The notes under the pieces are model-generated. The model was not told where the DNA came from. It saw only the letters and a program-made list of their open reading frames with translations, and made no database searches. Shown piece after piece: positions 23,162 to 33,629 of a stretch of DNA of 64,000 bases (position 1 is its first letter; the number at the start of each line of letters is the position of its first letter). Source of the DNA: Pseudonocardia oroxyli (GTDB taxonomy: Bacteria > Actinomycetota > Actinomycetes > Mycobacteriales > Pseudonocardiaceae); NCBI RefSeq assembly GCF_900102195.1, contig NZ_FNBE01000002.1:310001-374000 (forward strand), written 5' to 3'. The position numbers were made by a program, and so were the translations under genes.

Positions 23162-24355
23162 GTGGCGAAGGCGAAGTTCGAGCGGACCAAGCCGCACGTC
23201 AACATCGGCACGATCGGTCACATCGACCACGGCAAGACCACGCTGACGGCGGCCATCACCAAGGTCCTGCACGACAAGTACCCGGACCTCAACGAGGCCT
23301 CGGCGTTCGACATGATCGACAAGGCTCCCGAGGAGCGTCAGCGCGGCATCACGATCTCGATCGCGCACGTCGAGTACCAGACCGAGAAGCGGCACTACGC
23401 GCACGTCGACTGCCCCGGTCACGCCGACTACATCAAGAACATGATCACCGGTGCGGCGCAGATGGACGGCGCCATCCTGGTGGTCGCGGCGACCGACGGC
23501 CCCATGCCGCAGACGCGTGAGCACGTGCTGCTCGCCCGCCAGGTCGGCGTGCCGTACATCGTGGTGGCCCTGAACAAGGCCGACATGGTGGACGACGAGG
23601 AGATCATGGAGCTCGTCGAGCTCGAGGTCCGCGAGCTCCTCTCGTCGCAGGACTACCCGGGCGACGACCTCCCGATCGTCCGCGTCTCGGCGCTCAAGGC
23701 GCTCGAGGGCGACGCGGAGTGGGGCGGCAAGCTGCTCGAGCTCATGGACGCCGTGGACGAGTCGATCCCGGAGCCGGAGCGCGACACCGACAAGCCGTTC
23801 CTCATGCCGGTCGAGGACGTCTTCACCATCACCGGGCGCGGCACGGTCGTCACCGGCCGTATCGAGCGCGGCATCGTGAAGGTCAACGAGACCGTCGAGA
23901 TCGTCGGCATCCGCGAGAAGGCCACCACGACCACCGTCACCGGTGTCGAGATGTTCCGCAAGATCCTCGACGAGGGTCGCGCGGGTGAGAACGTCGGCCT
24001 GCTGCTCCGCGGCATCAAGCGCGAGGACGTCGAGCGCGGCCAGGTCGTCGTGAAGCCGAACTCGATCACCCCGCACACCGAGTTCGAGGCCCAGGTCTAC
24101 ATCCTGGGCAAGGACGAGGGTGGCCGTCACACGCCGTTCTTCAACAACTACCGTCCGCAGTTCTACTTCCGGACGACGGACGTGACCGGCGTGGTGACCC
24201 TCCCGCAGGGCACCGAGATGGTCATGCCGGGCGACAACACGGAGATCAGCGTCCAGCTGATCCAGCCCATCGCCATGGAGGAGGGCCTCCAGCTCGCCAT
24301 CCGTGAGGGTGGGCGGACCGTGGGCGCCGGCCAGGTCACCAAGATCGTCAAGTAA
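23162..24355 (+). CDS. tuf: Elongation factor Tu
   Basis: A 397-residue EF-Tu that delivers aminoacyl-tRNA. G1 is [10 protein letters not shown]3 DCPGHADY, G4 NKAD. GTG 23162 gives [20 protein letters not shown] and is preceded by AGGAGGA at 23149-23155; upstream in-frame codons are not preceded by any ribosome site. The C-terminus [10 protein letters not shown] is standard. Single copy within this window. The gene ends before a strong hairpin. Confidence 0.98.
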   Translation: MAKAKFERTKPHVNIGTIGHIDHGKTTLTAAITKVLHDKYPDLNEASAFDMIDKAPEERQRGITISIAHVEYQTEKRHYAHVDCPGHADYIKNMITGAAQMDGAILVVAATDGPMPQTREHVLLARQVGVPYIVVALNKADMVDDEEIMELVELEVRELLSSQDYPGDDLPIVRVSALKALEGDAEWGGKLLELMDAVDESIPEPERDTDKPFLMPVEDVFTITGRGTVVTGRIERGIVKVNETVEIVGIREKATTTTVTGVEMFRKILDEGRAGENVGLLLRGIKREDVERGQVVVKPNSITPHTEFEAQVYILGKDEGGRHTPFFNNYRPQFYFRTTDVTGVVTLPQGTEMVMPGDNTEISVQLIQPIAMEEGLQLAIREGGRTVGAGQVTKIVK

Positions 24356-24364
24356 GACCCTTCT

Positions 24365-24397
24365 GCGGCCCGTGTCCCCTGGTGGGGCACGGGCCGC
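24365..24397 (+). terminator. str operon terminator after tuf
   Basis: A 10-bp perfect stem GCGGCCCGTG/CACGGGCCGC (24365-24374 with 24388-24397), with more C/G pairing inside, 9 bases after the tuf stop. Confidence 0.88.
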
Positions 24398-24404
24398 ACC
24401 CCGG

Positions 24405-24627
24405 TTGAGGGCCACATTTTTCGGTGTGGCATCCTTGACGGGTTGCGCGCGACGGGTGCGCACGCGGAAGTCGGCCTCCGATACTCCGTGACATACCCGC
24501 CGTGCCGACCCCGGAGTGAAGTGATCCCCCTGGGGGGTGAGCGGAGTCCCGGGGACCGGTATGCGAAGCGTAGGGCGACACGCCCGACCTCGTGGACCGG
24601 AGCCCACTGGGTGAGACGTGAACAGAG
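24405..24627 (+). promoter_or_regulatory. S10 operon promoter candidate and leader
   Basis: TTGAGG (24405-24410) and CATCCT (24430-24435) form a weak promoter candidate with a long 19-base spacer. Downstream are the three blocks shared with the str leader: the 18-mer at 24575-24592, GGGTGAGAC at 24609-24617 and GAACAGAG at 24620-24627. The 419-base gap 24356-24774 contains no gene. Confidence 0.5.
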
Positions 24628-24774
24628 CGCGGACGCACCAGATCCGCATCGGATGCCACGGCAGAACCGTGCGTCGATCACTTGTGGTGCGAGCGAGCTG
24701 GTCGGGGCTCCCCAGACGGGTGGACACCCGGAGACACCGCAACGGCGGCAGGAAGAAGAGGACGACCCACGACC

Positions 24775-25080
24775 ATGGCGGGACAGAAGATCCGCATCAG
24801 GCTCAAGGCCTACGACCACGAGGCAATCGACGCGTCTGCTCGCAAGATCGTGGAGACGGTGACGCGTACCGGTGCTCGTGTGGTCGGCCCTGTGCCTCTG
24901 CCCACCGAGAAGAACGTGTACTGCGTCATCCGCTCGCCGCACAAGTACAAGGACTCGCGCGAGCACTTCGAGATGCGCACGCACAAGCGGCTGATCGACA
25001 TCCTCGACCCGACGCCGAAGACGGTCGACGCGCTCATGCGCATCGACCTGCCGGCCAGTGTCGACGTCAACATCCAGTAG
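24775..25080 (+). CDS. rpsJ: 30S ribosomal protein S10
   Basis: A 101-residue protein ([20 protein letters not shown] start), part of the small-subunit head and also NusE in antitermination. ATG 24775 is the family start; an earlier in-frame ATG at 24682 would add 31 unrelated residues. It opens the S10 operon, and the downstream genes through rplO run without a terminator-like hairpin. Confidence 0.97.
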   Translation: MAGQKIRIRLKAYDHEAIDASARKIVETVTRTGARVVGPVPLPTEKNVYCVIRSPHKYKDSREHFEMRTHKRLIDILDPTPKTVDALMRIDLPASVDVNIQ

Positions 25081-25087
25081 GGCACCG

Positions 25088-25741
25088 ATGAGCGACAGGC
25101 AGATCACCGGGATCCTGGGGCGCAAGCTCGGGATGACCCAGGTATTCGACGAGAACAACCGCGTTGTTCCGGTCACCGTGGTTCAGGCCGGGCCGAACGT
25201 CGTGACCCAGATCCGCTCGCAGGAGACGGACGGGTACGTCGCGGTCCAGCTCGCCTTCGGTGCGATCGACCCCCGCAAGGTGAACAAGCCCGAGACGGGC
25301 CACTTCGCCAAGGCGGGCGTCACGCCGCGCCGGTACACGGTGGAGCTGCGCACGACCGACGCGGCGAGCTACGAGCTCGGCCAGGAGATCACCGCCGAGG
25401 CCTTCGAGCCCGGCGCGATCGTCGACGTCGTCGGCACCACCAAGGGCAAGGGCACCGCGGGTGTCATGAAGCGCCACGGCTTCAAGGGCCTGGGCGCGTC
25501 GCACGGTACCCAGCGCAAGCACCGCTCGCCCGGCTCGATCGGCGGGTGTGCCACCCCCGGTCGCGTCTTCAAGGGCGTGCGGATGGCGGGTCGCATGGGT
25601 GTCGCGCGGCAGACCACGCAGAACCTGAAGATCCACCGCGTCGACGCCGAGCGCGGCCTGCTGCTGCTGAAGGGTGCCGTTCCCGGCCCCAAGGGCGGCC
25701 TCGTCGTGGTGAAGAGCGCTGCGAAGGGTGGTGCGAAGTAA
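25088..25741 (+). CDS. rplC: 50S ribosomal protein L3
   Basis: A 217-residue protein binding near the peptidyl-transferase centre. The start [20 protein letters not shown] and the basic loop [20 protein letters not shown] are characteristic. ATG 25088 lies 7 bases after the rpsJ stop. Its TAA overlaps the ATG of rplD. Confidence 0.97.
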   Translation: MSDRQITGILGRKLGMTQVFDENNRVVPVTVVQAGPNVVTQIRSQETDGYVAVQLAFGAIDPRKVNKPETGHFAKAGVTPRRYTVELRTTDAASYELGQEITAEAFEPGAIVDVVGTTKGKGTAGVMKRHGFKGLGASHGTQRKHRSPGSIGGCATPGRVFKGVRMAGRMGVARQTTQNLKIHRVDAERGLLLLKGAVPGPKGGLVVVKSAAKGGAK

Positions 25742-26418
25742 TGGCCACCGTCAACGTGGTCGACGCCAAGGGCGAGAAGACCGGTTCGGCCGAGCTCCCG
25801 GAGCACGTCTTCGACGTGACCGCGAACGTCCCGCTGATGCACCAGGTCGTCGTCGCCCAGCAGGCGGCCGCCCGCCAGGGCACGCACGACACCAAGACCC
25901 GGGGCGAGGTCCGCGGCGGCGGCAAGAAGCCGTACCGCCAGAAGGGCACCGGCCGGGCCCGCCAGGGCTCGACCCGCGCGCCGCAGTTCGCGGGCGGTGG
26001 CACCGTCCACGGCCCGACGCCGCGCGACTACGCCCAGAAGACCCCGAAGAAGATGAAGGCCGCCGCCCTGCGTGGCGCCCTGTCGGACCGCGCCCGCGCC
26101 GGGCTGGTCCACGTCGTCTCCGGGCTGGTCGAGGGGGACACCCCGTCGACGAAGTCGGCGCGCCAGGCCCTCGCGGCCGTCGCGGGCGCCGAGACCAAGG
26201 TCCTCGCGGTCGTCGACCGGGACGACTCGGTGAACCTGCTGAGCCTGCGCAACCTCCCCGAGGTGCACCTGATCGCGCCGGACCAGCTGAACACCTACGA
26301 CGTGCTGGTCAACGACGTCGTGCTGTTCACGCAGGCCTCGCTCGACGCGTTCCTGGCCGGCCCGATCGCGGTCAAGACGAAGCGTGCCGAGCGCGCGGAG
26401 AAGGAGGCGGGCAAGTGA
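25741..26418 (+). CDS. rplD: 50S ribosomal protein L4
   Basis: A 225-residue tunnel protein. The conserved extended loop is visible as [20 protein letters not shown] followed by [22 protein letters not shown] 25741 overlaps the rplC stop. The C-terminus is a Lys/Glu/Ala helix. In E. coli L4 represses its own operon; no such site was looked for beyond the shared leader blocks. Confidence 0.97.
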   Translation: MATVNVVDAKGEKTGSAELPEHVFDVTANVPLMHQVVVAQQAAARQGTHDTKTRGEVRGGGKKPYRQKGTGRARQGSTRAPQFAGGGTVHGPTPRDYAQKTPKKMKAAALRGALSDRARAGLVHVVSGLVEGDTPSTKSARQALAAVAGAETKVLAVVDRDDSVNLLSLRNLPEVHLIAPDQLNTYDVLVNDVVLFTQASLDAFLAGPIAVKTKRAERAEKEAGK

Positions 26419-26714
26419 TCCCCGACCCGCGCGACATCCTGCTCGCGCCGGTGGTGTCCGAGAAGAGCTACAGCCTGCTGGACGGCAAGCAGTACACCTT
26501 CCTGGTCCACCCGGACGCGAACAAGACCCAGATCAAGATCGCTGTGGAGAAGGTCTTCGGGGTGAAGGTCGTCAGCGTGAACACGCTGAACCGCCCCGGG
26601 AAGCGCAAGCGCGCCAAGACCGGCTACGGCAAGCGCAAGGACACCAAGCGCGCGATCGTCACGCTCTCCGAGGAGAGCAAGGACATCGACGTCTTCGGTG
26701 CCCGGGCGAGCTGA
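26415..26714 (+). CDS. rplW: 50S ribosomal protein L23
   Basis: A 99-residue protein at the tunnel exit, docking site of trigger factor and SRP. The GTG at 26415 overlaps the rplD stop by four bases (GTGA) and gives [20 protein letters not shown]. The loop [20 protein letters not shown] is the rRNA-binding segment. Confidence 0.96.
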   Translation: MIPDPRDILLAPVVSEKSYSLLDGKQYTFLVHPDANKTQIKIAVEKVFGVKVVSVNTLNRPGKRKRAKTGYGKRKDTKRAIVTLSEESKDIDVFGARAS

Positions 26715-26730
26715 GGGATTGAGCTGACTC

Positions 26731-27564
26731 ATGGGTATCCGTAAGTACAAGCCGACGACTCCCGGCCGCCGCGGTTCCAGCGTCTCCGATTTCGCGGAGA
26801 TCACCCGCGACACCCCGGAGAAGTCGCTGATCCGTCCGCTGCACAACAAGGGCGGTCGCAACGCGCACGGCAAGGTCACCACCCGCCACCAGGGCGGCGG
26901 CCACAAGCGTGCCTACCGCCTGATCGACTTCCGGCGGAACGACAAGGACGGCATCCCGGCCACCGTCGCGCACATCGAGTACGACCCCAACCGGACGTCT
27001 CGGATCGCGCTCCTGCACTTCGCGGACGGCGAGAAGCGCTACATCATCGCGCCCGCCCGCCTGAAGCAGGGGGACAAGGTCGAGTCCGGCCCCCGCGCCG
27101 ACATCAAGGTCGGCAACAACCTGCCGCTGCGCAACATCCCGACCGGCACCGTGATCCACGCGATCGAGCTCCGCCCCGGTGGCGGCGCCAAGATCGCGCG
27201 GTCGGCCGGCTCGAGCGTGCAGCTGGTGGCGAAGGACGGCCCCTACGCGCAGCTGCGCATGCCGTCCGGCGAGATCCGCAACGTCGACGTGCGCTGCCGC
27301 GCCACCGTCGGCGAGGTGGGCAACGCCGAGCACTCCAACATCAACTGGGGCAAGGCGGGCCGCATGCGGTGGAAGGGCAAGCGCCCGACCGTCCGTGGTG
27401 TCGCCATGAACCCGGTCGACCACCCGCACGGTGGTGGTGAGGGCAAGACCTCCGGTGGTCGCCACCCGGTCAACCCCGCGGGCAAGCCCGAGGGCCGCAC
27501 CCGCCGCACCAAGCCGTCCGACAAGTTGATCGTCCGCCGGCGTCGTACCGGCAAGAAGCGCTAG
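26731..27564 (+). CDS. rplB: 50S ribosomal protein L2
   Basis: A 277-residue protein needed for subunit joining and peptidyl transfer. Start [15 protein letters not shown]; the C-terminal [20 protein letters not shown] block holds the conserved histidines. ATG 26731 follows a 16-base gap. Confidence 0.97.
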   Translation: MGIRKYKPTTPGRRGSSVSDFAEITRDTPEKSLIRPLHNKGGRNAHGKVTTRHQGGGHKRAYRLIDFRRNDKDGIPATVAHIEYDPNRTSRIALLHFADGEKRYIIAPARLKQGDKVESGPRADIKVGNNLPLRNIPTGTVIHAIELRPGGGAKIARSAGSSVQLVAKDGPYAQLRMPSGEIRNVDVRCRATVGEVGNAEHSNINWGKAGRMRWKGKRPTVRGVAMNPVDHPHGGGEGKTSGGRHPVNPAGKPEGRTRRTKPSDKLIVRRRRTGKKR

Positions 27565-27579
27565 AGCAGGAGGTAAGAC

Positions 27580-27861
27580 ATGCCGCGCAGCCTGAAGAAG
27601 GGCCCGTTCGTCGACGACCACCTGCTCAAGAAGGTGGACGCCCTCAACGAGTCCGGCAAGAAGACCGTCATCCGCACCTGGAGCCGACGGTCCACCATCA
27701 TCCCGGACATGATCGGCCACACGATCGCCGTGCACGACGGGCGCAAGCACGTCCCGGTGTTCGTGTCCGACTCGATGGTCGGCCACAAGCTGGGGGAGTT
27801 CGCTCCCACCCGCACGTTCCGTGGCCACATCAAGGACGACCGCAAAGCGCGTCGGCGCTAA
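27580..27861 (+). CDS. rpsS: 30S ribosomal protein S19
   Basis: A 93-residue head protein ([19 protein letters not shown]). The ribosome site AGGAGGT at 27569-27575 is a near-complete anti-16S match, one of the strongest in the operon. The C-terminus is basic (KDDRKARRR). Confidence 0.97.
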   Translation: MPRSLKKGPFVDDHLLKKVDALNESGKKTVIRTWSRRSTIIPDMIGHTIAVHDGRKHVPVFVSDSMVGHKLGEFAPTRTFRGHIKDDRKARRR

Positions 27862-27900
27862 GCGGACCGAGTAGCAGCGTAAGGAGAGGTGGAGAACAGC

Positions 27901-28323
27901 ATGGCCGACACAGCCAGCAGCACCGCCGACGCCGCGCTCGAGCCCGCTCGAGCGCTGGCCAAGGCGCGGTTCGTGCGCATGTCGCCGACCAAGTGCCGTC
28001 GTGTCGTGGACCTGGTCCGCGGCCTGCCGGTGAACGAGGCCCTCGCGATCCTGCGGTACTCGCCGCAGGCCGCGGCGGAGCCCGTGGCGAAGGTCGTGGC
28101 GTCCGCCGCGGCGAACGCCGAGAACAACTTCGACATGGACCCGGAGACCCTCGTGGTCGCCGTCGCCATGGTCGACGAGGGCCCGACGCTGAAGCGGATC
28201 CGGCCGCGCGCCCAGGGGCGTGCGTACCGCATCCGCAAGCGGACGAGCCACATCACGATCGAGGTCGAGTCCGCCCCGGCGAAGACCGCCCGTCGTGGTG
28301 CTGCGAAGGGGAGGGCCCGCTGA
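27901..28323 (+). CDS. rplV: 50S ribosomal protein L22
   Basis: A 140-residue protein lining the exit tunnel. It carries an extra 20-residue Ala/Ser-rich N-terminus before [23 protein letters not shown] 27901 is chosen because GGAG sits 6 bases upstream (27891-27894); an in-frame GTG at 27889 directly abuts the purine run and is unlikely. Its TGA overlaps the rpsC start. Confidence 0.96.
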   Translation: MADTASSTADAALEPARALAKARFVRMSPTKCRRVVDLVRGLPVNEALAILRYSPQAAAEPVAKVVASAAANAENNFDMDPETLVVAVAMVDEGPTLKRIRPRAQGRAYRIRKRTSHITIEVESAPAKTARRGAAKGRAR

Positions 28324-29156
28324 TGGGTCAGAAGATCAATCCGCACGGCTTCCGCCTGGGTATCACCACGGACTGGAGCTCGCGCTGGTACGCGGACAAG
28401 CAGTACGCGGAGTACGTGAAGGAAGACGTCGAGATCCGCCGCATGCTCTCCAAGGGCATGGAGCGGGCCGGCATCGCCAAGGTCGAGATCGAGCGCACCC
28501 GGGACCGCGTGCGGGTGGACATCCACACTGCGCGCCCGGGCATCGTGATCGGGCGCCGCGGCGCCGAGGCCGACCGGATCCGCAGCAGCCTCGAGAAGCT
28601 CACCAAGAAGCAGGTGCAGCTGAACATCCTCGAGGTCAAGAACTCGGAGTCGACCGCGCAGCTCGTGGCGCAGGGTGTCGCGGAGCAGCTGTCCAACCGT
28701 GTCGCCTTCCGGCGCGCGATGCGCAAGGCCATCCAGTCGGCCATGCGCTCGCCGCAGGTCAAGGGCATCCGGGTGCAGTGCTCCGGCCGTCTCGGCGGCG
28801 CGGAGATGTCGCGTTCGGAGTTCTACCGGGAGGGTCGCGTCCCGCTGCACACGCTGCGCGCGGACATCGACTACGGCCTGTTCGAGGCCCGCACCACCTT
28901 CGGCCGCATCGGCGTGAAGGTGTGGATCTACAAGGGTGACGTCGTCGGCGGTCGCCGCGAGGGCGCCCCGGCCGCCGCCGAGGCGCCGGGCCGTGGCCCG
29001 CGCCGCGAGCGTCCGGCCCGCCGTCGCTCCGGTGCCTCGGGCACCACGGCGACCAGCACGGACGCCGGGCGCGCAGCGGCCGAGCAGTCCGGTGGCGGCA
29101 CCGCCACCGCGACCGAGGCTCCTGCGGCTCCGGCCGAGACCTCTGGGGAGAACTGA
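28323..29156 (+). CDS. rpsC: 30S ribosomal protein S3
   Basis: A 277-residue protein with KH domain (pattern [16 protein letters not shown] near residues 76-91) and the mRNA-entry C-terminal domain ([20 protein letters not shown]). The conserved part ends at about residue 212 and is followed by a tail of about 65 residues, first Arg-rich and then Ala/Thr/Gly-rich. The ATG overlaps the rplV stop. Confidence 0.97.
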   Translation: MGQKINPHGFRLGITTDWSSRWYADKQYAEYVKEDVEIRRMLSKGMERAGIAKVEIERTRDRVRVDIHTARPGIVIGRRGAEADRIRSSLEKLTKKQVQLNILEVKNSESTAQLVAQGVAEQLSNRVAFRRAMRKAIQSAMRSPQVKGIRVQCSGRLGGAEMSRSEFYREGRVPLHTLRADIDYGLFEARTTFGRIGVKVWIYKGDVVGGRREGAPAAAEAPGRGPRRERPARRRSGASGTTATSTDAGRAAAEQSGGGTATATEAPAAPAETSGEN

Positions 29157-29159
29157 GCC

Positions 29160-29579
29160 ATGCTGATCCCCCGCAAGGTGAAGCACCGCAAGCAGCACCG
29201 TCCGCACCGGACGGGGATGTCCACCGGTGGCACCCGGGTCACGTTCGGCGACTTCGGGATCCAGGCGCTCGAGCCGGCCTACGTCACCAACCGCCAGATC
29301 GAGTCGGCGCGTATCGCGATCAACCGGCACATCAAGCGTGGTGGCAAGGTCTGGATCAACGTCTTCCCGGACCGCCCGCTGACCAAGAAGCCCGCCGAGA
29401 CCCGCATGGGTTCCGGTAAGGGCTCGCCCGAGAAGTGGGTGACCAACGTCAAGCCCGGCCGGGTGCTCTTCGAGATGAGCTACCCCAACGAGGAGCTTGC
29501 CCGCGAGGCCCTGCGCCGCGCGATCCACAAGCTGCCCATGAAGTGCCGGATCGTGACCCGTGAGGGTGGTGACATCTGA
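29160..29579 (+). CDS. rplP: 50S ribosomal protein L16
   Basis: A 139-residue protein near the A-site tRNA ([19 protein letters not shown] start, [11 protein letters not shown] loop). The start is 3 bases after rpsC; the TGA overlaps the rpmC ATG at 29579. Confidence 0.97.
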   Translation: MLIPRKVKHRKQHRPHRTGMSTGGTRVTFGDFGIQALEPAYVTNRQIESARIAINRHIKRGGKVWINVFPDRPLTKKPAETRMGSGKGSPEKWVTNVKPGRVLFEMSYPNEELAREALRRAIHKLPMKCRIVTREGGDI

Positions 29580-29815
29580 TGGCGGCCACCACTGCTGCCG
29601 AGCTGCGTGAGCTGACCGACGAGGAGCTCGTGCTGCGGGTCAAGGAGTCCAAGGAGGAGCTGTTCAACCTCCGATTCCAGATGGCGACCGGGCAGCTGGA
29701 CAACAACCGGCGGCTGCGTACCGTCCGGCACGACATCGCGCGGATCTACACGGTCATGCGCGAGCGCGAGCTGGGTCTGTCGGCCGCACCGAGCGACGAT
29801 GAGGGCGCGGCATGA
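29579..29815 (+). CDS. rpmC: 50S ribosomal protein L29
   Basis: A 78-residue two-helix protein near the tunnel exit ([20 protein letters not shown], then [15 protein letters not shown]). A short acidic tail extends the family minimum. It overlaps rpsQ by four bases (ATGA). Confidence 0.95.
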   Translation: MAATTAAELRELTDEELVLRVKESKEELFNLRFQMATGQLDNNRRLRTVRHDIARIYTVMRERELGLSAAPSDDEGAA

Positions 29816-30078
29816 GCGACGAGAAGACGCGCGGGGAGCGGAAGGTCCGTGAGGGCCTGGTCGTGTCCGACAAGATGGACAAGACCATCGTGGTCACCCT
29901 CGAGGACCGCGTGAAGCACCCGCTGTACGGCAAGGTCATCCGGCGGACCAGCAAGGTCAAGGCGCACGACGAGGCCAACACGGCCGGCGTCGGCGACCGC
30001 GTCCGGCTGATGGAGACCCGGCCGCTGTCCGCCACCAAGCGGTGGCGGCTGGTCGAGATCCTGGAGAAGGCGAAGTGA
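29812..30078 (+). CDS. rpsQ: 30S ribosomal protein S17
   Basis: An 88-residue OB-fold primary rRNA-binding protein ([20 protein letters not shown], then [20 protein letters not shown]). The ATG overlaps the rpmC stop; its own stop overlaps the GTG of rplN. Confidence 0.96.
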   Translation: MSDEKTRGERKVREGLVVSDKMDKTIVVTLEDRVKHPLYGKVIRRTSKVKAHDEANTAGVGDRVRLMETRPLSATKRWRLVEILEKAK

Positions 30079-30443
30079 TCCAGCAGGAGTCGCGGCTGCG
30101 CGTCGCCGACAACACCGGTGCCAAGGAGATCCTGTGCATCCGGGTGCTGGGCGGTTCGGCGCGGCGCTACGCGGGCATCGGCGACACCATCGTCGCCACC
30201 GTGAAGGACGCGATCCCGGCCGCCGGTGTGAAGCGCGGTGACGTCGTCAAGGCCGTCATCGTTCGCACCGTCAAGGAGAAGCGTCGTCCGGACGGCAGCT
30301 ACATCCGGTTCGACGAGAACGCCGCCGTCCTGATCAAGGACAACGGCGAGCCGCGGGGGACCCGCATCTTCGGTCCGGTCGGTCGCGAGCTTCGCGACAA
30401 GAAGTTCATGAAGATCATCTCCCTCGCCCCGGAGGTGTTGTGA
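30075..30443 (+). CDS. rplN: 50S ribosomal protein L14
   Basis: A 122-residue protein, exactly the family length ([20 protein letters not shown]). GTG 30075 overlaps the rpsQ stop (GTGA). An earlier in-frame start would add 11 residues from the other frame of rpsQ and is rejected. Confidence 0.97.
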   Translation: MIQQESRLRVADNTGAKEILCIRVLGGSARRYAGIGDTIVATVKDAIPAAGVKRGDVVKAVIVRTVKEKRRPDGSYIRFDENAAVLIKDNGEPRGTRIFGPVGRELRDKKFMKIISLAPEVL

Positions 30444-30444
30444 G

Positions 30445-30774
30445 ATGAAGGTCAAGAAGGGCGACACGGTTCTCGTCATCGCCGGCAAGGACAAGGGCGC
30501 CAAGGGCAAGGTCATCCAGGCCTACCCCGAGCGTGACCGGGTCCTCGTCGAGGGCGTGAACCGGATCAAGAAGCACACGCGGGTGAGCCAGAACCAGCGG
30601 GGCGCGCAGTCCGGCGGGATCGTCACCCAGGAGGCGCCCATCCACGTCTCGAACGTGATGGTCGTCGACTCGGACGGCACGCCGACGCGCGTCGGCAAGA
30701 AGCTGGTCGAGGGCGAGGACGGGGCCAAGGCCCGTCGCGTCCGGATCTCCCGCAAGTCCGGGAAGGAGATCTGA
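30445..30774 (+). CDS. rplX: 50S ribosomal protein L24
   Basis: A 109-residue assembly initiator with an N-terminal KOW motif ([20 protein letters not shown]). The ATG is 1 base after the rplN stop. GGAGGTG lies upstream within rplN. Confidence 0.97.
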   Translation: MKVKKGDTVLVIAGKDKGAKGKVIQAYPERDRVLVEGVNRIKKHTRVSQNQRGAQSGGIVTQEAPIHVSNVMVVDSDGTPTRVGKKLVEGEDGAKARRVRISRKSGKEI

Positions 30775-30775
30775 G

Positions 30776-31339
30776 ATGACCACGGCTGAGAAGGTCAACC
30801 CGCGCCTCAAGCAGCGCTACCTCGACGAGATCAAGGGCGAGCTGCAGGAGCAGTTCTCCTATGGCAACGTCATGCAGATCCCGGGCGTCGTCAAGGTCGT
30901 CGTGAACATGGGTGTCGGAGACGCCGCCCGTGACTCGAAGCTGATCGACGGTGCCGTGCGGGACCTGGCCACCATCACCGGGCAGAAGCCGCAGGTCCGC
31001 CGGGCCACCAAGTCCATCGCGCAGTTCAAGCTGCGTGAAGGCATGCCGATCGGCGCGAAGGTCACCCTCCGCAACGACCGGATGTGGGAGTTCCTGGACC
31101 GGCTGCTGACCATCGCGCTGCCGCGCATCCGCGACTTCCGTGGCCTGTCCGGCACGCAGTTCGACGGGCGTGGCAACTACACCTTCGGTCTCACGGAGCA
31201 GAGCATGTTCCACGAGATCGACCCGGACTCGATCGACCGGCCGCGTGGCATGGACATCACCGTCGTGACCACGGCGACCACGGACGAGGAAGGCCGGGCG
31301 CTCCTGCGCCGCCTCGGCTTCCCCTTCAAGGAGAACTGA
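30776..31339 (+). CDS. rplE: 50S ribosomal protein L5
   Basis: A 187-residue 5S rRNA-binding protein ([20 protein letters not shown] start, [20 protein letters not shown] block). The start is 1 base after the rplX stop. Confidence 0.97.
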   Translation: MTTAEKVNPRLKQRYLDEIKGELQEQFSYGNVMQIPGVVKVVVNMGVGDAARDSKLIDGAVRDLATITGQKPQVRRATKSIAQFKLREGMPIGAKVTLRNDRMWEFLDRLLTIALPRIRDFRGLSGTQFDGRGNYTFGLTEQSMFHEIDPDSIDRPRGMDITVVTTATTDEEGRALLRRLGFPFKEN

Positions 31340-31343
31340 GCAG

Positions 31344-31529
31344 ATGGCGAAGAAGGCGCTCAAGATCAAGGCCGCCAAGGCCCCGAAGTTCAAGGTGCGC
31401 GGGTACACCCGCTGCCAGAAGTGCGGGCGTCCGCGTGCGGTCCTGCGCAAGTTCGGCCTGTGCCGCGTGTGCGTCCGCGAGATGGCCCACGCCGGCGAGC
31501 TGCCGGGCGTCCGCAAGAGCAGCTGGTAA
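31344..31529 (+). CDS. rpsZ: 30S ribosomal protein S14, zinc-binding type Z
   Basis: A 61-residue short S14 with the four zinc cysteines in two CxxC pairs (RCQKCGRPR and GLCRVCVRE). This is the zinc-dependent form encoded in the spc operon of Actinobacteria; a longer zinc-free paralogue may exist elsewhere in the genome but not here. Confidence 0.96.
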   Translation: MAKKALKIKAAKAPKFKVRGYTRCQKCGRPRAVLRKFGLCRVCVREMAHAGELPGVRKSSW

Positions 31530-31560
31530 ACACACCAGCTGTCGTTTCGTTCGCCGTAGG

Positions 31561-31578
31561 CCCCGGCCCGAGCCGGGG
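31561..31578 (+). promoter_or_regulatory. Small hairpin between rpsZ and rpsH
   Basis: CCCCGGC (31561-31567) pairs with GCCGGGG (31572-31578) around CCGA. It lies in a 76-base gap, the longest inside the S10/spc block. Function unknown; it could moderate read-through or mark a processing site. Confidence 0.5.
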
Positions 31579-31605
31579 AACCACGGCGGGGAAGAGACAC
31601 CGACT

Positions 31606-32004
31606 ATGACGATGACCGATCCGATCGCAGACATGCTCACGCGTCTGCGGAACGCGAACTCGGCCTATCACGACCAGGTCACGATGCCGCACTCCAAGCT
31701 GAAGGTCGCCATTGCGGAGATCCTGCAGAAGGAGGGCTACATCGCGAGCCACCACACCGAGGACGCCGAGGTCGGCAAGTCCCTGGTTGTCGAGCTGAAG
31801 TACGGCCGGAACCGCGAGCGCAGCGTCGCCGGGCTCCGCCGGGTCTCGAAGCCGGGCCTGCGGGTCTACGCGAAGTCGACCAACCTGCCGCGCGTCCTCG
31901 GTGGCCTGGGCATCGCGATCATCTCGACGAGCCAGGGCCTCATGACCGACAAGCAGGCGTACCGGAGCGGCGTGGGCGGGGAAGTCCTCGCCTACGTCTG
32001 GTGA
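31606..32004 (+). CDS. rpsH: 30S ribosomal protein S8
   Basis: A 132-residue protein binding helix 21 of 16S rRNA ([20 protein letters not shown]). ATG 31606 follows GGGGAAGAG; a second ATG two codons later (31612) is an alternative. The C-terminal [14 protein letters not shown] is standard. Confidence 0.97.
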   Translation: MTMTDPIADMLTRLRNANSAYHDQVTMPHSKLKVAIAEILQKEGYIASHHTEDAEVGKSLVVELKYGRNRERSVAGLRRVSKPGLRVYAKSTNLPRVLGGLGIAIISTSQGLMTDKQAYRSGVGGEVLAYVW

Positions 32005-32018
32005 GAGGGGAGTAGCGA

Positions 32019-32555
32019 ATGTCCCGCATCGGGAAGCTGCCGATCACCGTTCCGGCCGGTGTCGACGTGAAGATCGACGGCCAGACCGTCACCGTCAAGG
32101 GCCCGAAGGGCACCTTGTCCCACACCGTCATCGCGCCGATCACGGTCGTGCTCGAGGACGGCGTCGTGCAGGTCGAGCGGCCTGACGACGAGCGCAAGAC
32201 CAAGGCCTACCACGGCCTGTCCCGCACCCTGGTGAACAACCTCGTCGAGGGCGTCACCAAGGGCTACGAGAAGAAGCTCGAGATCGTCGGCGTCGGTTAC
32301 CGCGTGGCGCTCAAGGGTCAGAACCTCGAGTTCGCCCTGGGCTTCTCGCACCCGGTCGTCGTCGAGCCGGCCGAGGGGATCTCCTTCGCCGTCGAGTCGC
32401 CGACCAAGTTCTCGGTCTCCGGGATCGACAAGCAGCTGGTCGGCGAGACCGCGGCGAACATCCGCAAGATCCGCAAGCCGGAGCCCTACAAGGGCAAGGG
32501 CGTGCGGTACGCCGGCGAGAACGTCCGCCGCAAGGTCGGGAAGACGGGTAAGTGA
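32019..32555 (+). CDS. rplF: 50S ribosomal protein L6
   Basis: A 178-residue two-domain protein ([20 protein letters not shown] start, [19 protein letters not shown] end). AGAGGGGAG precedes the ATG. The stop overlaps the start of rplR. Confidence 0.97.
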   Translation: MSRIGKLPITVPAGVDVKIDGQTVTVKGPKGTLSHTVIAPITVVLEDGVVQVERPDDERKTKAYHGLSRTLVNNLVEGVTKGYEKKLEIVGVGYRVALKGQNLEFALGFSHPVVVEPAEGISFAVESPTKFSVSGIDKQLVGETAANIRKIRKPEPYKGKGVRYAGENVRRKVGKTGK

Positions 32556-32959
32556 TGGCCGAGACGATTTCTGCGAACGCCAAGAAGCGCACCGGTTCGC
32601 GGGTGTCCGCCACCCGTCGGCGTGGGGTCACCCGCCGGCACGCCCGGCTGCGCAAGAAGATCAGCGGCAGCCCCGCCCGTCCGCGCCTCGCGGTCAAGCG
32701 GAGCTCCCGCCACCTGCACGTCCAGCTGATCGACGACGTCGCGGGCCACACGCTGGCCCACGCCTCGACGCTCGACGCGGACGTCGCCGCCCTCGAGGGC
32801 GACAAGAAGGCCAAGGCCGCGAAGGTCGGCGAGCTCATCGCCGAGCGGGCCAAGGCCGCAGGCGTCGAGGCGGTCGTGTTCGACCACGGTGGCTTCGGCT
32901 ACCACGGTCGGATCGCGGCCCTCGCCGACGCCGCCCGCGAGGGAGGCCTGAAGTTCTGA
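32555..32959 (+). CDS. rplR: 50S ribosomal protein L18
   Basis: A 134-residue 5S rRNA-binding protein ([20 protein letters not shown], then [20 protein letters not shown]). ATG 32555 overlaps the rplF stop by one base; the GTG one codon earlier (32552) is an alternative. Its TGA overlaps a 10-codon ORF that leads into rpsE. Confidence 0.96.
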   Translation: MAETISANAKKRTGSRVSATRRRGVTRRHARLRKKISGSPARPRLAVKRSSRHLHVQLIDDVAGHTLAHASTLDADVAALEGDKKAKAAKVGELIAERAKAAGVEAVVFDHGGFGYHGRIAALADAAREGGLKF

Positions 32960-32991
32960 TGCACAAGTTCGAGATGGAAGGGACCGTCTGA
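32959..32991 (+). CDS. Ten-codon bridging mini-ORF between rplR and rpsE
   Basis: ATG 32959 overlaps the rplR TGA (32957-32959) by one base. The frame encodes [10 protein letters not shown] and stops at TGA 32989-32991, whose last base is the first base of the rpsE ATG (32991). The arrangement makes a continuous stop/start relay from rplR to rpsE. The purine run GGAAGGGA (32976-32983) inside it is the probable rpsE ribosome site. Whether the peptide is made is unknown. Confidence 0.45.
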   Translation: MHKFEMEGTV

Positions 32992-33629
32992 TGCCGGGAC
33001 GTACGCGGCGCGAGGGCGGTGGACCCGGCGGCGGCCAGAACTCTGGTGGCAACGACCGTCGGGACCGCCGTGACGGAGGCCGTGGCGGGGCGGCCCAGGA
33101 CAAGACCCCGTACATCGAGCGACTCGTCACGATCAACCGTGTCGCCAAGGTCGTGAAGGGTGGTCGTCGCTTCAGCTTCACCGCCCTCATGATCGTCGGC
33201 GACGGCGACGGCCTGGTCGGCGTGGGCTACGGCAAGGCCAAGGAGGTCCCGGCCGCGATCGCCAAGGGTGTCGAGGAGGCGAAGAAGAACTTCTTCCGCG
33301 TCCCCCGCATCGGCGGCACGATCGTGCACCGGGTCCAGGGCGAGGCGGCGGCGGGCGTGGTCATGCTGCGCCCGGCCAGCCCCGGTACCGGTGTCATCGC
33401 CGGTGGCCCGGTCCGCGCGGTGCTGGAGTGCGCGGGCATCCACGACATCCTGTCCAAGTCGCTGGGCTCGGACAACGCGATCAACATCGTGCACGCCACG
33501 GTGGCCGCGCTGAAGCAGATCCAGCGTCCGGAGGAGGTGGCGGCCCGCCGCGGGCTACCGCTCGAGGACGTCGCCCCGGCCTCCATGCTGCGTGCACGGG
33601 CCGAGGCGGCCCAGGCTGCGAGGGCGTGA
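32991..33629 (+). CDS. rpsE: 30S ribosomal protein S5
   Basis: A 212-residue protein acting in decoding accuracy. The first 38 residues are a Gly/Arg-rich extension, before the conserved [20 protein letters not shown]. The spectinomycin loop region ([10 protein letters not shown]) has the usual sequence. The start overlaps the stop of the mini-ORF and follows GGAAGGGA. Confidence 0.97.
   Translation: MPGRTRREGGGPGGGQNSGGNDRRDRRDGGRGGAAQDKTPYIERLVTINRVAKVVKGGRRFSFTALMIVGDGDGLVGVGYGKAKEVPAAIAKGVEEAKKNFFRVPRIGGTIVHRVQGEAAAGVVMLRPASPGTGVIAGGPVRAVLECAGIHDILSKSLGSDNAINIVHATVAALKQIQRPEEVAARRGLPLEDVAPASMLRARAEAAQAARA

Noticed and set aside
24356-24774. Possible tRNA or small RNA gene in the tuf-rpsJ gap
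   Set aside because: No cloverleaf-compatible pairing or CCA-like end was found; the terminator and leader blocks explain the visible structure.
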